Assembly: GCF_013385175.1 (NCBI RefSeq)
Contig: NZ_JABZEO010000006.1
Span: 124,001-188,000 of the forward strand
Direction: 5' to 3'
Origin: Allochromatium humboldtianum
Lineage (GTDB): Bacteria > Pseudomonadota > Gammaproteobacteria > Chromatiales > Chromatiaceae
DNA: 64,000 nucleotides
Shown here piece by piece: positions 1-8,702 of the stretch. How positions within the stretch are numbered: position 1 is the stretch's first letter; each line of letters starts with the position of its first letter. The notes under the pieces were generated by a model that did not search any database, was not told the origin of the DNA, and saw only the letters and a list, made by a program, of their open reading frames with translations. Position numbers and translations under genes: made by a program.

Positions 1-1
1 G

Positions 2-826
2 ATGTGGGCCTTCACCTGTGGCGTGGTCTCCTCGGGCGCGCCGATCCTGGAGCAGTGGTGGCTGCTGATCGCCGGCATCATCCTGGCCGGGCCGCTGATG
101 TGCGCCACCAGTCAGGTCGTCAACGACTGGTACGACCGTGATGTCGACGCCATCAACGAGCCGGATCGCCCGATTCCGTCCGGGCGCATCCCCGGACGCT
201 GGGGCTTCTATCTGTCGCTGATCTGGACGGTGGTCTCGCTGGCGCTGGCCTATGTGCTCGGTCCCTGGGTGTTCGGCCTGGCACTGATCGGCATGGCCAT
301 CGCCTGGGGCTACAGCGCCCCGCCCTTCCGTTTCAAGGGCAACGGCTGGTGGGGCAATCTGGCCGCCGGCATCTCCTATGAGGGCCTGGCCTGGGTCACG
401 GGCGCGGCGGTCATGATCGGCGGCGCCCTGCCCGGCTGGGAGATCCTGGTGCTGGCGCTGCTCTACAGTCTCGGCGCGCACGGCATCATGACGCTCAACG
501 ACTTCAAGGCCATCGAGGGCGACATCGAAATGGGCGTGCGCTCGCTGCCGGTTCAGCTCGGCGTCGAGAAGGCGGCCTGGTGGGCCTGTGTCGTCATGGG
601 CCTGCCGCAGGCGGTCGTGGTCGCGCTGCTGTTCGCCTGGGACAAGCCGGCCCATGCCATCGCCGTCGGCGTGGTGCTGCTGATCCAGGTCGCCCTGATG
701 GTCCGTTTCCTCGCCAAGCCGGTCGAACGCGCCGTCTGGTTCAGCGGACTGGGCGTGACCGTCTATGTCACCGGCATGATGATCAGCGCCTTCGCCGTGC
801 GCGGGCTGATGACGGCGGCCGGCTGA
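2..826 (+). CDS. bchG: Bacteriochlorophyll a synthase (BchG), 5'-truncated by the window edge
   Basis: UbiA-family polytopic membrane prenyltransferase that attaches the geranylgeranyl/phytyl tail to bacteriochlorophyllide a, the last assembly step of bacteriochlorophyll. The visible 274 residues hold the Asp-rich diphosphate/Mg motif NDWYDRDVDAINEPDRPIPSG around residues 41-61 and the second motif NDFKAIEGD near 166-174, with about eight hydrophobic helices. BchG proteins are usually about 300 residues, so some 25-30 N-terminal residues lie left of base 1; the ATG at base 2 is probably an internal methionine. bchP follows after about 100 bp on the same strand, giving the tail-reducing enzyme as partner. 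Function is confident; the true start is not visible. Confidence 0.95.
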   Translation: MWAFTCGVVSSGAPILEQWWLLIAGIILAGPLMCATSQVVNDWYDRDVDAINEPDRPIPSGRIPGRWGFYLSLIWTVVSLALAYVLGPWVFGLALIGMAIAWGYSAPPFRFKGNGWWGNLAAGISYEGLAWVTGAAVMIGGALPGWEILVLALLYSLGAHGIMTLNDFKAIEGDIEMGVRSLPVQLGVEKAAWWACVVMGLPQAVVVALLFAWDKPAHAIAVGVVLLIQVALMVRFLAKPVERAVWFSGLGVTVYVTGMMISAFAVRGLMTAAG

Positions 827-924
827 ACCTCGCGGATGCGGGGCGGCGCCGGATGTTCAGCGAAGCGCGCGCCCTCCATCCTCCCTGTCAATCCTGAACG
901 AACGCTCCAGCAACGAGATTCCCC

Positions 925-2115
925 ATGTCCAACCTCGAAACCTTCGACGTCGTCGTGATCGGCGGCGGACCGGCCGGCGCGACCGCCGCCAACGATCTGG
1001 CCAAGGCGGGCCGCTCGGTGTGCCTGCTCGACCGTGCCGGGCGCATCAAGCCCTGCGGCGGCGCCATTCCGCCTCAGGCCATGCGTGACTTCGATCTGCC
1101 CGAATCGGTGCTGGCCAACCGCGTCAGCTCGGCGCGCATGATCTCGCCTTCGGACCGCAAGGTGGACATGCCGATCCAGAACGGTTACGTGGGTCTGGTC
1201 GACCGCGAGCACTTTGACGAGTGGCTGCGGGCGCGTGCCGCCGAGTCCGGCGCGACCCGTCGTACCGGCACCTTCGAGAAGATCGAGCGCGATACGGACG
1301 GGACGGCGATCGTCGTCTATCGTCCTGGTCAGGGGCGCAACGATTCGCCGAGCGAGAAGGTTCGGGCGCGCGCCGTCATCGGCGCCGACGGGGCCAACTC
1401 CTTCGTCGGCAAGCACTATGTTCCGGGCTATGAGACGGTCAAGTATGTCTCGGCCTATCACGAGATCCTGCGCACCCCGGAAGGCTTCGACGGCAGCCGT
1501 TGCGATGTTTACTATCAGGGCGACATCTCGCCGGACTTCTACGGCTGGGTCTTCCCGCACGGCGACACCATCAGCGTCGGCGTGGGCACGGCCGTTCCGG
1601 GTTTCTCGCTGCGCGCGGCCTGTACCGAACTGAGCCGGCGCGCCGGACTGGGCGATGCCGAGATCCTGCGTCGCGAGGGCGCGCCGATTCCGCTCGAACC
1701 GCTCAAGTGCTGGGACAACGGGCGCGACATCCTGCTGGCGGGCGATGCGGCGGGCGTGGTCGCCCCGGCCTCGGGCGAGGGCATCTATTACGCCATGATG
1801 GGCGGACGGCTGGCCGCGCAGGCCGTCGACGAGTTCTGCCGCACCGGTGATCCCAAGGCGCTCAAGCAGGCGCGCAAGCGTTTCATGAAGGACCACGGCA
1901 AGGTGTTCTGGGTGCTGGGCATCATGCAGCGCTTCTGGTATTCCAGCGACAAGCGCCGCGAGCGCTTCGTGAGCCTCTGCGCCGACCCGGACATCCAGTA
2001 TCTGACCTGGGAGGCCTATATGAACAAGCGTCTGGTCAAGGCCCGTCCGGGCGCGCATCTGCGGATCTTCTTCAAGGACATGGCTCATCTGCTGGGTCTG
2101 GTGTCGCCGCGTTGA
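925..2115 (+). CDS. bchP: Geranylgeranyl reductase (BchP)
   Basis: FAD/NADPH-dependent reductase that saturates the geranylgeranyl tail to phytyl on bacteriochlorophyll a. The 396-residue product matches the family length. It opens with a Rossmann FAD motif (GGGPAG near residues 13-18), followed by the BchP-type segment RIKPCGGAIPPQAM, and has the second FAD motif GDAAGVVAPASGEGI at about 273-287. It lies just downstream of bchG in the same direction, consistent with an operon. Its TGA stop overlaps a TTG start of the next small gene, suggesting translational coupling. Assignment rests on sequence motifs plus the bchG neighbour. Confidence 0.95.
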   Translation: MSNLETFDVVVIGGGPAGATAANDLAKAGRSVCLLDRAGRIKPCGGAIPPQAMRDFDLPESVLANRVSSARMISPSDRKVDMPIQNGYVGLVDREHFDEWLRARAAESGATRRTGTFEKIERDTDGTAIVVYRPGQGRNDSPSEKVRARAVIGADGANSFVGKHYVPGYETVKYVSAYHEILRTPEGFDGSRCDVYYQGDISPDFYGWVFPHGDTISVGVGTAVPGFSLRAACTELSRRAGLGDAEILRREGAPIPLEPLKCWDNGRDILLAGDAAGVVAPASGEGIYYAMMGGRLAAQAVDEFCRTGDPKALKQARKRFMKDHGKVFWVLGIMQRFWYSSDKRRERFVSLCADPDIQYLTWEAYMNKRLVKARPGAHLRIFFKDMAHLLGLVSPR

Positions 2116-2399
2116 GCGAGCTGTTCGCCAGCGGTCGGATCATCGATCTGATCCTGGTGCTGATCGTGGTCGAGGGCCTGGTATTGGCCCTCGTGCATCG
2201 GCGCACCGGGCGTGGGCTTCCGCCCTCGGATCTGATCGGCTTCCTGCTGTCGGGATTTCTGCTGATGCTGGCGTTGCGGGCGGCTTTGGTGGGGGCCTGG
2301 TGGGGCTGGATCAGTCTGGCCCTGACCGGATCGCTCGTCACCCATCTGGCCGATCTGGCCTGGCGCTGGCGACGTGCGGGGCGACGTCCGTCCGAATGA
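2112..2399 (+). CDS. Small integral membrane protein of unknown function, coupled to bchP
   Basis: 95-residue hypothetical protein starting at a TTG that overlaps the bchP stop (TTGA). About three hydrophobic helices are visible: residues 10-28, about 41-55 and about 58-75, ending in an Arg-rich cytosolic tail (WRWRRAGRRPSE). I recognise no family. The 4-nt overlap places it in the bchG-bchP transcript, so a role near the pigment-synthesis membrane is possible but only inferred. Reading frame quality and GC3 bias match its neighbours, which argues for a real gene. The non-ATG start is the main doubt. Confidence 0.7.
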   Translation: MSELFASGRIIDLILVLIVVEGLVLALVHRRTGRGLPPSDLIGFLLSGFLLMLALRAALVGAWWGWISLALTGSLVTHLADLAWRWRRAGRRPSE

Positions 2400-2460
2400 G
2401 ACTCGGGCGGGCGGCATGGTCCGAGTGTCCGCCTTGCGCTAGAATGTCCTCACTTCACAA

Positions 2461-2537
2461 GCCCTCGTAGCTCAGTTGGATAGAGCAATCGCCTCCTAAG
2501 CGGTAGGTCACAGGTTCAAATCCTGTCGAGGGCGCCA
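2461..2537 (+). tRNA. tRNA-Arg (anticodon CCU)
   Basis: Complete cloverleaf: acceptor stem GCCCTCG/CGAGGGC, D arm GCTC..GAGC, anticodon stem ATCGC/GCGGT with loop CTCCTAA (anticodon CCT, reads AGG), T arm ACAGG-TTCAAAT-CCTGT, encoded CCA at 2535-2537. A TAGAAT -10-like box sits at 2440-2445, about 15 bp upstream of the tRNA; no good -35 is seen. A Panacea-gene remnant begins 20 bp after the tRNA. Confidence 0.97.
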
Positions 2538-2557
2538 CATACCCTCTGGCTCTCCGT

Positions 2558-2704
2558 GTGCTCATCACCCACGAGCGCGAAAAGCTGATCAGCGCCATCC
2601 TCTACTTCGCGAGCCATACGCGCCACTGTGGCAAGATCAAGCTTTTCAAGCTACTGCATCTGCTCGATTTCGAGCATTTCCGTCAGCACGGCCAGCCCTC
2701 GTAG
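2558..2704 (+). pseudogene. Truncated Panacea (DUF4065, SocA-like) domain gene fragment
   Basis: A 48-codon GTG-initiated frame reads ITHEREKLISAILYFASH, then HCGKIKLFKLLHLLDFEH, and stops at TAG 2702-2704. This closely resembles the N-terminus of Panacea/DUF4065 proteins (antitoxin-like, SocA-related), whose conserved KTKLFKLLYFLDFEHF region is plain. A full domain is well over 100 residues, so the gene is cut off. The fragment starts 20 bp after tRNA-Arg and its 3' part is antisense to the last codons and stop of coaX. It is probably a dead remnant of a mobile toxin-antitoxin cassette. Family identity is by recollection of the motif; no search was run. Confidence 0.7.
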
Positions 2705-3406
2705 CACCAGATCAGGGACGGTCTCGCAAGGACGATCGAGATAGGGGCGCAGACGTTCGGCATCGCCGCCCGCGAGGATGAATCTGGGCGACTCGCCCGC
2801 CGCCTCGGCCAGCCGGTCATGCAGCCGGGTGGCCAGCGCGGCGATGGCGCCGAGACTGCCGGCGGCAACCGCCGTGGTGGTATCCGTGGCCCAGTCGACA
2901 TCGGTCGGTTCGTACTCGACGCGCGGGATGTGGGTGCCCATGAGCAGACTGGTGCGCATCATCTCGACCCCCGGCAGGATGAGCCCGCCGAGATGACGCC
3001 CATCGGCCAGCAGCAGATCGAAGGTCGCGGCGCTGCCGGCATCGAGGATGAGCGTCGCCTGTCGACGCTCGGCATGGGCGGCGATGAGTCCCAGCCAGCG
3101 ATCGACACCGAAGCGTTCCGGAGACTCGTAAGCAATGCGCACACCGGCGGCGACCGGCGCCACACGGACGTATTCAGGCTCGATTTTCCAGAGCGCGCGC
3201 GTCACCCGCTCCAGCGCCTCGGCGACTGCCGGCCCTCCGACATGACTGACGATCACGCGCTCCGGTGGCTGGATCGGCTCCCAGGCCGCCAGCAGATCGA
3301 GCGGAATCGCGCCCGAGTGACGCGCGATCCGGACTGACCACTCGGTCCCGGCGCCATGCGGTGTCCAGCGCAGATTGGTATTGCCGATATCGATGAGCAG
3401 ATTCAT
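2651..3406 (-). CDS. coaX: Type III pantothenate kinase
   Basis: Phosphorylates pantothenate, the first step of coenzyme A synthesis, in the cytosol. The 251-residue product has the ASKHA phosphate motif DIGNTN at residues 6-11, GVDRW at 100-104 and DAGSAATFD at 122-130 (family DxGTAxTxD), then GGLILPG near 140-146. Its start overlaps the birA stop by 4 nt (ATGA), giving a birA-coaX couple, a common proteobacterial order. The last dozen residues (TEMLEIEQMQ) lie antisense to the Panacea remnant, so the native C-terminus may have been replaced by a recombination event after the family's closing LRGLAVL segment. Confidence 0.93.
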   Translation of the reverse strand: MNLLIDIGNTNLRWTPHGAGTEWSVRIARHSGAIPLDLLAAWEPIQPPERVIVSHVGGPAVAEALERVTRALWKIEPEYVRVAPVAAGVRIAYESPERFGVDRWLGLIAAHAERRQATLILDAGSAATFDLLLADGRHLGGLILPGVEMMRTSLLMGTHIPRVEYEPTDVDWATDTTTAVAAGSLGAIAALATRLHDRLAEAAGESPRFILAGGDAERLRPYLDRPCETVPDLVLRGLAVLTEMLEIEQMQ

Positions 3407-4401
3407 TGGATTTGAGACTCCAGCGGACGCAGACTGACCTCGCCGGCCTGGAAGGCACGGCGTCCGTCCGACGTATCCAGCAACAGCGACCCATCGTCGG
3501 CCACGCCCGCGTGGATCCCCTCGATGACCCGCTCGCCGAGCAGTAGCCGCACCGGCGCGCCCAGATAGGCATCATGGGCACGCCACAGCGGGAGAAAGGG
3601 CGCCAGCCCCTCGCGCCCATAGCGATCGAGCGCCTCCAGCAACGCTTCCAGCAGGCAGGCCACCAAGGCATTGCGTCCGACCATGACGCCGCCGAGCGCC
3701 TCTTCGAGACCCGCCCAGGGTTGATCGATGGCGCTCCCCTGCCCGGCCGTCATGCGCAGATTGAGTCCGAGTCCGACCACCAGATGGCATGGCCCCTGAG
3801 ACTCACCCGCCACTTCCAGCAGCAGGCCGGCGAGCTTGCGCCGCTGCCATAGCAGATCATTCGGCCATTTGAGCGCGACTCCCTCATCCGTGAGTTCGCT
3901 CAGTACGGCAGCCAGCGCCGCGCCGACGGCCAGACTCGCCCCGCCCAGATTGGACGGCGCGAACGGATAGCGCCACAGCAGCGAAAGATAGACATTGACC
4001 CCGAATGGCGACACCCATTCGCGCCCGCGCCGCCCGCGCCCGGCCGTCTGACGCTCGGCCAGACAGACGCTCCCGGAGGGTGCGCCTTCGGCGGCCAGAC
4101 GCATGAGTTCGCGATTGGTCGAATCGATCACGGGATGGATGTCGAGCCGGCTCAGATGCGCACGTCCGGACTCGGACAGGGTCGCGCGGATACGCCCGGC
4201 ATCGAGCAGTTCGAGCGGCGTGGCCAGCCGATAGCCGCGCCCGCGTTCGGAGATCAGTTCGAGTCCGAACGCATCGGCCGTCTTGCGCAGCGTTTTCCAG
4301 ACCGCCGCGCGGGTCAGACCGAACTCGCGCGCGATGGCCTCGCCCGAGTGCGACCGGCCATCCGAGAGACGCCGGATCAGGGCGAGCTGGCGCTCATCCA
4401 T
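3403..4401 (-). CDS. birA: Biotin--[acetyl-CoA-carboxylase] ligase / biotin operon repressor
   Basis: Bifunctional BirA: makes biotinyl-5'-AMP, transfers biotin to AccB, and can repress biotin genes. The 332 residues include an N-terminal winged helix (about 5-62), the biotin-AMP loop GRGRRGR at 121-127, KWPND at 178-182 and a small C-terminal domain. Length fits two-function BirA rather than ligase-only forms. It overlaps the upstream M61 peptidase gene by 8 nt and coaX by 4 nt, so the three genes are likely cotranscribed. No biotin synthesis genes are in the window. Confidence 0.94.
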   Translation of the reverse strand: MDERQLALIRRLSDGRSHSGEAIAREFGLTRAAVWKTLRKTADAFGLELISERGRGYRLATPLELLDAGRIRATLSESGRAHLSRLDIHPVIDSTNRELMRLAAEGAPSGSVCLAERQTAGRGRRGREWVSPFGVNVYLSLLWRYPFAPSNLGGASLAVGAALAAVLSELTDEGVALKWPNDLLWQRRKLAGLLLEVAGESQGPCHLVVGLGLNLRMTAGQGSAIDQPWAGLEEALGGVMVGRNALVACLLEALLEALDRYGREGLAPFLPLWRAHDAYLGAPVRLLLGERVIEGIHAGVADDGSLLLDTSDGRRAFQAGEVSLRPLESQIQ

Positions 4402-6244
4402 GGCGGCCTCTGGCGCTGACGCTCGACAGCCAGTGCGCGCGCGCCCGTTTCACGGCCTCCGGGACATCATCCAGCAGACTCAGCTCACAGGTATCCTCGG
4501 GCGCCGGCTCAGGATCGGCGGTCAGGGTCAACAGCTCATCGCGCCGGAAGACATGGAGAACCACGGGCGCACCGTCGACGGCGGCACGCGCGACCAGCGT
4601 CTCCAGATTGGCGGGCGTGACGCGCAGACCCTCGACGGCCAGTAGTTGATCGCCCGGCGCCAATCCGGCGCGCTCGCCCGCGCTCTCATTGAGCACGTTC
4701 TGGATCAGGGTCTCGCCTGGACGCAGCCGCACCCCGAGCGTCGGCTTGGCCGTGACCGGCTCGAAGCGCTCGACCTGGCCGCCGAGATCCTTGTCGCCGC
4801 GATTCGGACGCCAGCGCAGCGCCACGCCGACATCGGCCAGCAGTTCGGTCGGGTCCAGTTCATCCGTGGAATCCAAGGCGCGGGCGAAGAAGCCGCTCAG
4901 ATCCAGCCCGCTGACCGCCGAGGCGATCGCCTCCACGCCGCGTTCCTCGACACCGACTCCGGTCCGCCCATGGACACGCCACAGCTCGCGCATCACGTCG
5001 TCGAGCGAACAGGCGCCCTGGGTGTCACGGCGGAGTGTCAGATCCAGCATCAGGGCCGCCAGCGCCCCCTTGGCGTAATAGCTCACCAGAGCGTTGGGCG
5101 CATTCTCGTCGGGCTTGTAGAACTTGATCCAGGCATCGAAGCTCGACTCGGCCAGTGTCTGGACGCGCCGTCCGGGCGTGCGCGCCACGCGGGTCAGGGT
5201 CTGGGCGAGCAGCCCGAGATAGTCCTTCTCGCCGATGCAGCCGGCGCGCACCAGTGCCAGCTCGTCGTAATAGGAGGTGATGCCCTCGAAGGCCCAAAGG
5301 GTACGAGTCGGCGCCTCGCGCTCCAGATTCGACTCCATCAAGGCACGCGGACGGATGCGCTTCACATGCCAGAGATGGAAGTATTCGTGACTGCACAAGC
5401 CCAGAAAGCGCTTGTAACCCTCGGTGGGCGCGTCATCCCCCGGCTGGGGCAGATCGTCGCGGACACAGAGCAGACTGGTCGAATAGCGATGCTCCAGCCC
5501 GCCATAGCCCTCGCCCAGAGCCGTGACGAGAAAAAGATAGCGATCGATCGGCAGTTCGCCGAAGAGCGCAGCGTGTTCGGCGCAGACGCGCGTCAGGTCG
5601 CCCAGCAGGCGCGATTCGTCGAGCCGATGCCGCCCCGTGATGGCGAACCGATGCGGAACGCCGGACACGTCGAACGCCAGTTCACGGAAGCGCCCCATCT
5701 CGACCGGATGGTCGATCAGATCCTCATAGTCTTCGGCGCCATAGAGACCGAATCCACGGGGATCGACGTCGAGCGGCTGGAGACTAGTGGCCAGACGCCA
5801 CTCACTGAAGGATTCGCCATCGGGCGGCTGGAGTTCCAGCCGACAGGGACGATCCTCCAGTCCATGCACGCGCAACAGCAAGGCCGGACCATTGAAATAG
5901 GCATGGATGGCATCGAGATGCGCCGCGCGTACCGAGAGATCCCAGGCGAAGACGCGATAGCGAATCCGGCATGGCCCGGCGACCTCAGCCAGACGCCAGG
6001 TCTGCTTGTCGGTCTTTTGGAGCGCGAGGGGTTGGTCACGCTCATCGAACGCGGAAATGGCAACGATGTTACGCGCGAAGTCGCGGATCATGTAGCTGCC
6101 TGGAATCCAGGCCGGCATGGAGAGTACGAGCGTGCATTCGGACGACGGCTCGACCAGGATCTCGACCTCGAACAGATGGGCCTGAGGCGAGACGGGTCTG
6201 ACGCGATAGAGCAGCGTGGAGCTAGGCGGGACAGGATGGATCAT
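4394..6244 (-). CDS. M61 family metallopeptidase with PDZ domain (glycyl aminopeptidase-like)
   Basis: 616-residue zinc peptidase of the M61 glycyl-aminopeptidase family. An N-terminal beta domain is followed by the zinc site HEYFHLWH (His286, His290) with the likely third ligand Glu320 in WAFEGITSYY. A C-terminal PDZ domain spans about residues 505-575 (LGVRLRPGE...PGDQLLAVEGLRVT). No signal peptide is evident. Such proteins cleave N-terminal Gly/Ala from peptides in vitro; the physiological role is unclear. It is first in the minus-strand run M61-birA-coaX with overlapping ends. Start ATG at 6244 fits the family's N-terminal sheet. Confidence 0.9.
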   Translation of the reverse strand: MIHPVPPSSTLLYRVRPVSPQAHLFEVEILVEPSSECTLVLSMPAWIPGSYMIRDFARNIVAISAFDERDQPLALQKTDKQTWRLAEVAGPCRIRYRVFAWDLSVRAAHLDAIHAYFNGPALLLRVHGLEDRPCRLELQPPDGESFSEWRLATSLQPLDVDPRGFGLYGAEDYEDLIDHPVEMGRFRELAFDVSGVPHRFAITGRHRLDESRLLGDLTRVCAEHAALFGELPIDRYLFLVTALGEGYGGLEHRYSTSLLCVRDDLPQPGDDAPTEGYKRFLGLCSHEYFHLWHVKRIRPRALMESNLEREAPTRTLWAFEGITSYYDELALVRAGCIGEKDYLGLLAQTLTRVARTPGRRVQTLAESSFDAWIKFYKPDENAPNALVSYYAKGALAALMLDLTLRRDTQGACSLDDVMRELWRVHGRTGVGVEERGVEAIASAVSGLDLSGFFARALDSTDELDPTELLADVGVALRWRPNRGDKDLGGQVERFEPVTAKPTLGVRLRPGETLIQNVLNESAGERAGLAPGDQLLAVEGLRVTPANLETLVARAAVDGAPVVLHVFRRDELLTLTADPEPAPEDTCELSLLDDVPEAVKRARAHWLSSVSARGRHG

Positions 6245-6382
6245 TCAGCGGCATCCGGAGGCAGGGATCGAATGCCGTAACGGTAACAGATCGAAATCGG
6301 TTTTTTAAACCGCGTCCGGAGAGTAGGCGACGGCGCCGGTCGACACCGCGACAGACCACCCCAGACGCAGTCAGGGGGGGGC

Positions 6383-6658
6383 TTACCAGCGCGGTCCGCG
6401 GCCGGCTGGGCGCTCGCCACGCGGCTTGGCCTGGTTGACCTTCAGGTTACGACCCTTGAGCGGAGTCTCGTTGAGACCCTTGATCGCGGCATCGGCCTCG
6501 GAGTTGTTCGGCATCTCGACGAAACCGAAGCCCTTGGAGCTGCCAGTGAACTTGTCCGTGATCAGGTTCACGCTGGAGATTTCACCATAGGCGCCGAAGG
6601 CATCGCGAAGCTCGTCCTGGGTGACGCTGTAGGCCAGGTTGCCGACATAGATATTCAT
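6383..6658 (-). CDS. RRM-domain RNA-binding protein (Rbp-like)
   Basis: 91-residue single-RRM protein. RNP2 (IYVGNLAY) is at residues 3-10 and RNP1 (KGFGFVEM) at 42-49, followed by a short basic Gly/Arg tail (KPRGERPAGRGPRW). Such proteins in gammaproteobacteria and cyanobacteria bind single-stranded RNA and are often cold-induced. The gene is preceded by a 365-bp untranslated stretch with a strong palindrome, which would suit post-transcriptional control. The SD before the ATG is weak (GGAAT). Confidence 0.93.
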   Translation of the reverse strand: MNIYVGNLAYSVTQDELRDAFGAYGEISSVNLITDKFTGSSKGFGFVEMPNNSEADAAIKGLNETPLKGRNLKVNQAKPRGERPAGRGPRW

Positions 6659-7023
6659 CGTTCAAATTCCGTGGAAAGCGCATTGAAGAGAGTGAGAAAA
6701 CGGTCGAAAAATCAATGCACAACTGATTCGACAGTCTTGGCTCCGGGTGCCGGAGCGAAGCTTGGGAGGCGGTCCGTTCCTCGCGTTGAGGAGGACGATA
6801 CGGCAAGACCGGAGCGCGGTATATCCGTAAAGATACACAGGTCTCGGTGACAGGCTGGCGTGCGCGTGAAATGTGAGGAGGTCAGTACGAGCGAACGCGG
6901 TTCGTTGGATTCGATATCCAGACATCGATCACGAACCGCGTCCGAGGCAGAGGTCAGAAATGACTGCACCGGATATCACGAGCTGACGTCATACTGAAGG
7001 ACGTCGCGCGCATGGCAGTCGTT
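6659..7023. other. 365-bp gene-free region between the H-NS-like and RRM genes, with a nested palindrome
   Basis: No credible coding frame. It contains a perfect 10-bp inverted repeat ACGCGGTTCG (6895-6904) / CGAACCGCGT (6932-6941), with an inner hairpin TGGAT (6906-6910) / ATCCA (6916-6920). There is no T-run, so it is not a classical terminator. It would lie in the 5' leader of the RRM gene or between the two minus-strand transcripts; an RNA structure or a protein-binding palindrome are both possible. Confidence 0.55.
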
Positions 7024-7407
7024 TCAGCCCTCGACCAGTCGCAGCGAGTTGGCCTTGAAGGCTTCGCGGTCTTCCTTGGAATTCGGGTCATAGCCCTGCT
7101 GGGCCATCTTCTCCTTCATCCAGCCCGGCAGAACACCGCGCGAATAAAAGTTTTCAGGATTGTCCGGATCGACATAACGGCGATACTGACGATCACTGAC
7201 GAGCTTGCGGCGACGGCGCAGAACCAGATTCATGATCTCTTCCGGATCATAGCCGTTGTCGAGAATGATGTTTCTGATCTGTTCGACGACCGCGCCCTTG
7301 CCTTCCTCGCGCTTGTCCTTGAGCAGCTTTTCGAGCTGGGCTTTCTTGTTATCGGCTTCTTCCAGCTGACGCTGGATTTCTTCGAGGCTGAGATTGGAAT
7401 GTTCCAC
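7024..7407 (-). CDS. H-NS family nucleoid-associated protein
   Basis: Small DNA-binding protein with the two-part H-NS plan: an N-terminal coiled coil (LSLEEIQRQLEEADNKKAQL onward) and a C-terminal DNA-binding segment (YVDPDNPENFYSRGVLPGW). I place the start at a GTG (7407), giving 127 residues: an AGGAGA ribosome site lies 7 nt upstream (7415-7420 on the complement), while an upstream ATG at 7452 lacks one. H-NS proteins silence AT-rich, often horizontally acquired DNA; two atypical regions in this window (22.4-23.9 kb and the 57-64 kb island) would be natural targets, but that is inference. Confidence 0.85.
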   Translation of the reverse strand: MEHSNLSLEEIQRQLEEADNKKAQLEKLLKDKREEGKGAVVEQIRNIILDNGYDPEEIMNLVLRRRRKLVSDRQYRRYVDPDNPENFYSRGVLPGWMKEKMAQQGYDPNSKEDREAFKANSLRLVEG

Positions 7408-7522
7408 TCGTATGTCTCCTGGTGGTGAATAGCCTGATGACTTCGGCGTCATGGAATCATGACAGCGATGCCGCTATTTTATTACAAAGTGGAATGAATA
7501 TTCTAGATCGGTCTGAAAATAT

Positions 7523-8554
7523 TCAGGCCACATCCTGACGCGTCAGGAACATGGCATCACCATAACTGAAGAAGCGATAACGCTGGTCGATGGCATGGCG
7601 GTAGGCTTTCATGATTTCGGAATACCCCGAAAAGGCCGCCACCAACATTAGCAGGGTCGATTCGGGCAAATGGAAATTCGTAATCATGGCGTCGACAACC
7701 TTGAAACGATAACCGGGCCGAATGAAAAGCTGACTCTCGCCCCGAAAAGGTCTGAGCCTACCATCGGTCGCCGCTGTTTCGAGACTTCTGACGCTGGTGG
7801 TGCCCACGGCAATGACACGCCCGCCCAATTGACGTGTCCGTTCGATTCGTTCACACACCGTCTCGTCGACTTCGAGCCATTCGGAATGCATGTGGTGGCG
7901 TTCGAGATCGTCTTCGCGCACCGGCTGAAAGGTTCCGGCACCGACATGCAGTGTGATCTCGGCGCGTGCGACTCCGAGCGCATCGAGCCGCGCGAGCATC
8001 GGCTCGTCGAAATGGAGCGCCGCCGTCGGTGCCGCGACCGCGCCCGTGCGACGCGCGAAGACGGTCTGATAGCGGGACTCATCGAGCACGTCGTCCGGAC
8101 GATGGATATAGGGTGGCAGCGGCATATGACCGTGCTGCGCCATCTGTTCGCTGAAATCGCTTTCGAGCGCGCGCAACCGGAATAGATCACCCTCACGACC
8201 GACGACCGACAACCAGGCCCCATCGGTCACACGAATACGACTGCCCGGCTTGGGTGATTTGCTGGCGCGCACATGGGCCAGCGCCTCACGCGCGTCGAGC
8301 AGACGCTCGATCAGGATCTCGACCTGTCCGCCCGTCTCCTTGTGGCCGAACAGACGGGCACGCATCACCTGGGTGTTGTTGAAGATCAGCAGGTCATGGG
8401 GTTTGAGCAGGCTTGGCAGATCGGTGAACATCCGATCGCGTGGCGGGGTCTCCAAACCGTCGAGCACCAGCAGGCGCGAACCTGAGCGTTCGGGCAGCGG
8501 GTGTTGGGCAATCAGTTCGGCGGGAAGTTCATAATGGAAATCGGAGCGGCGCAT
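7523..8554 (-). CDS. queA: S-adenosylmethionine:tRNA ribosyltransferase-isomerase
   Basis: Converts preQ1 in tRNA to epoxyqueuosine using the ribosyl part of SAM. About 343 residues, standard for QueA. Family blocks are present: [16 protein letters not shown] at the N-terminus, [37 protein letters not shown] and the C-terminal [17 protein letters not shown]. The frame opens ATG-ATG-CCG-ATG; I start at the third ATG because homologues begin with this M-R-x-x-D-F pattern; 8563 is the alternative. No Shine-Dalgarno is obvious. tgt is not in the window. Confidence 0.95.
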   Translation of the reverse strand: MRRSDFHYELPAELIAQHPLPERSGSRLLVLDGLETPPRDRMFTDLPSLLKPHDLLIFNNTQVMRARLFGHKETGGQVEILIERLLDAREALAHVRASKSPKPGSRIRVTDGAWLSVVGREGDLFRLRALESDFSEQMAQHGHMPLPPYIHRPDDVLDESRYQTVFARRTGAVAAPTAALHFDEPMLARLDALGVARAEITLHVGAGTFQPVREDDLERHHMHSEWLEVDETVCERIERTRQLGGRVIAVGTTSVRSLETAATDGRLRPFRGESQLFIRPGYRFKVVDAMITNFHLPESTLLMLVAAFSGYSEIMKAYRHAIDQRYRFFSYGDAMFLTRQDVA

Positions 8555-8702
8555 CGGCATCATTCTATGACAAACAGAGGCCGCTAGGATATGCCGGATT
8601 CGAGTCGGCCGACCATTTTCCGTACTTGGTCCGTAAAAAACCGGCTGCGGATGCGCTGTTGCGGCCTCTCACAATCGACACTACAGGATCCCGAAATACA
8701 CA

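Noticed and set aside
763-2088. 441-codon minus-strand frame opposite bchP
   Set aside because: bchP on the plus strand carries all FAD motifs; this frame has none.
4646-6280. 544-codon plus-strand frame opposite the M61 peptidase
   Set aside because: Antisense shadow; the opposite strand has intact zinc-peptidase and PDZ motifs.
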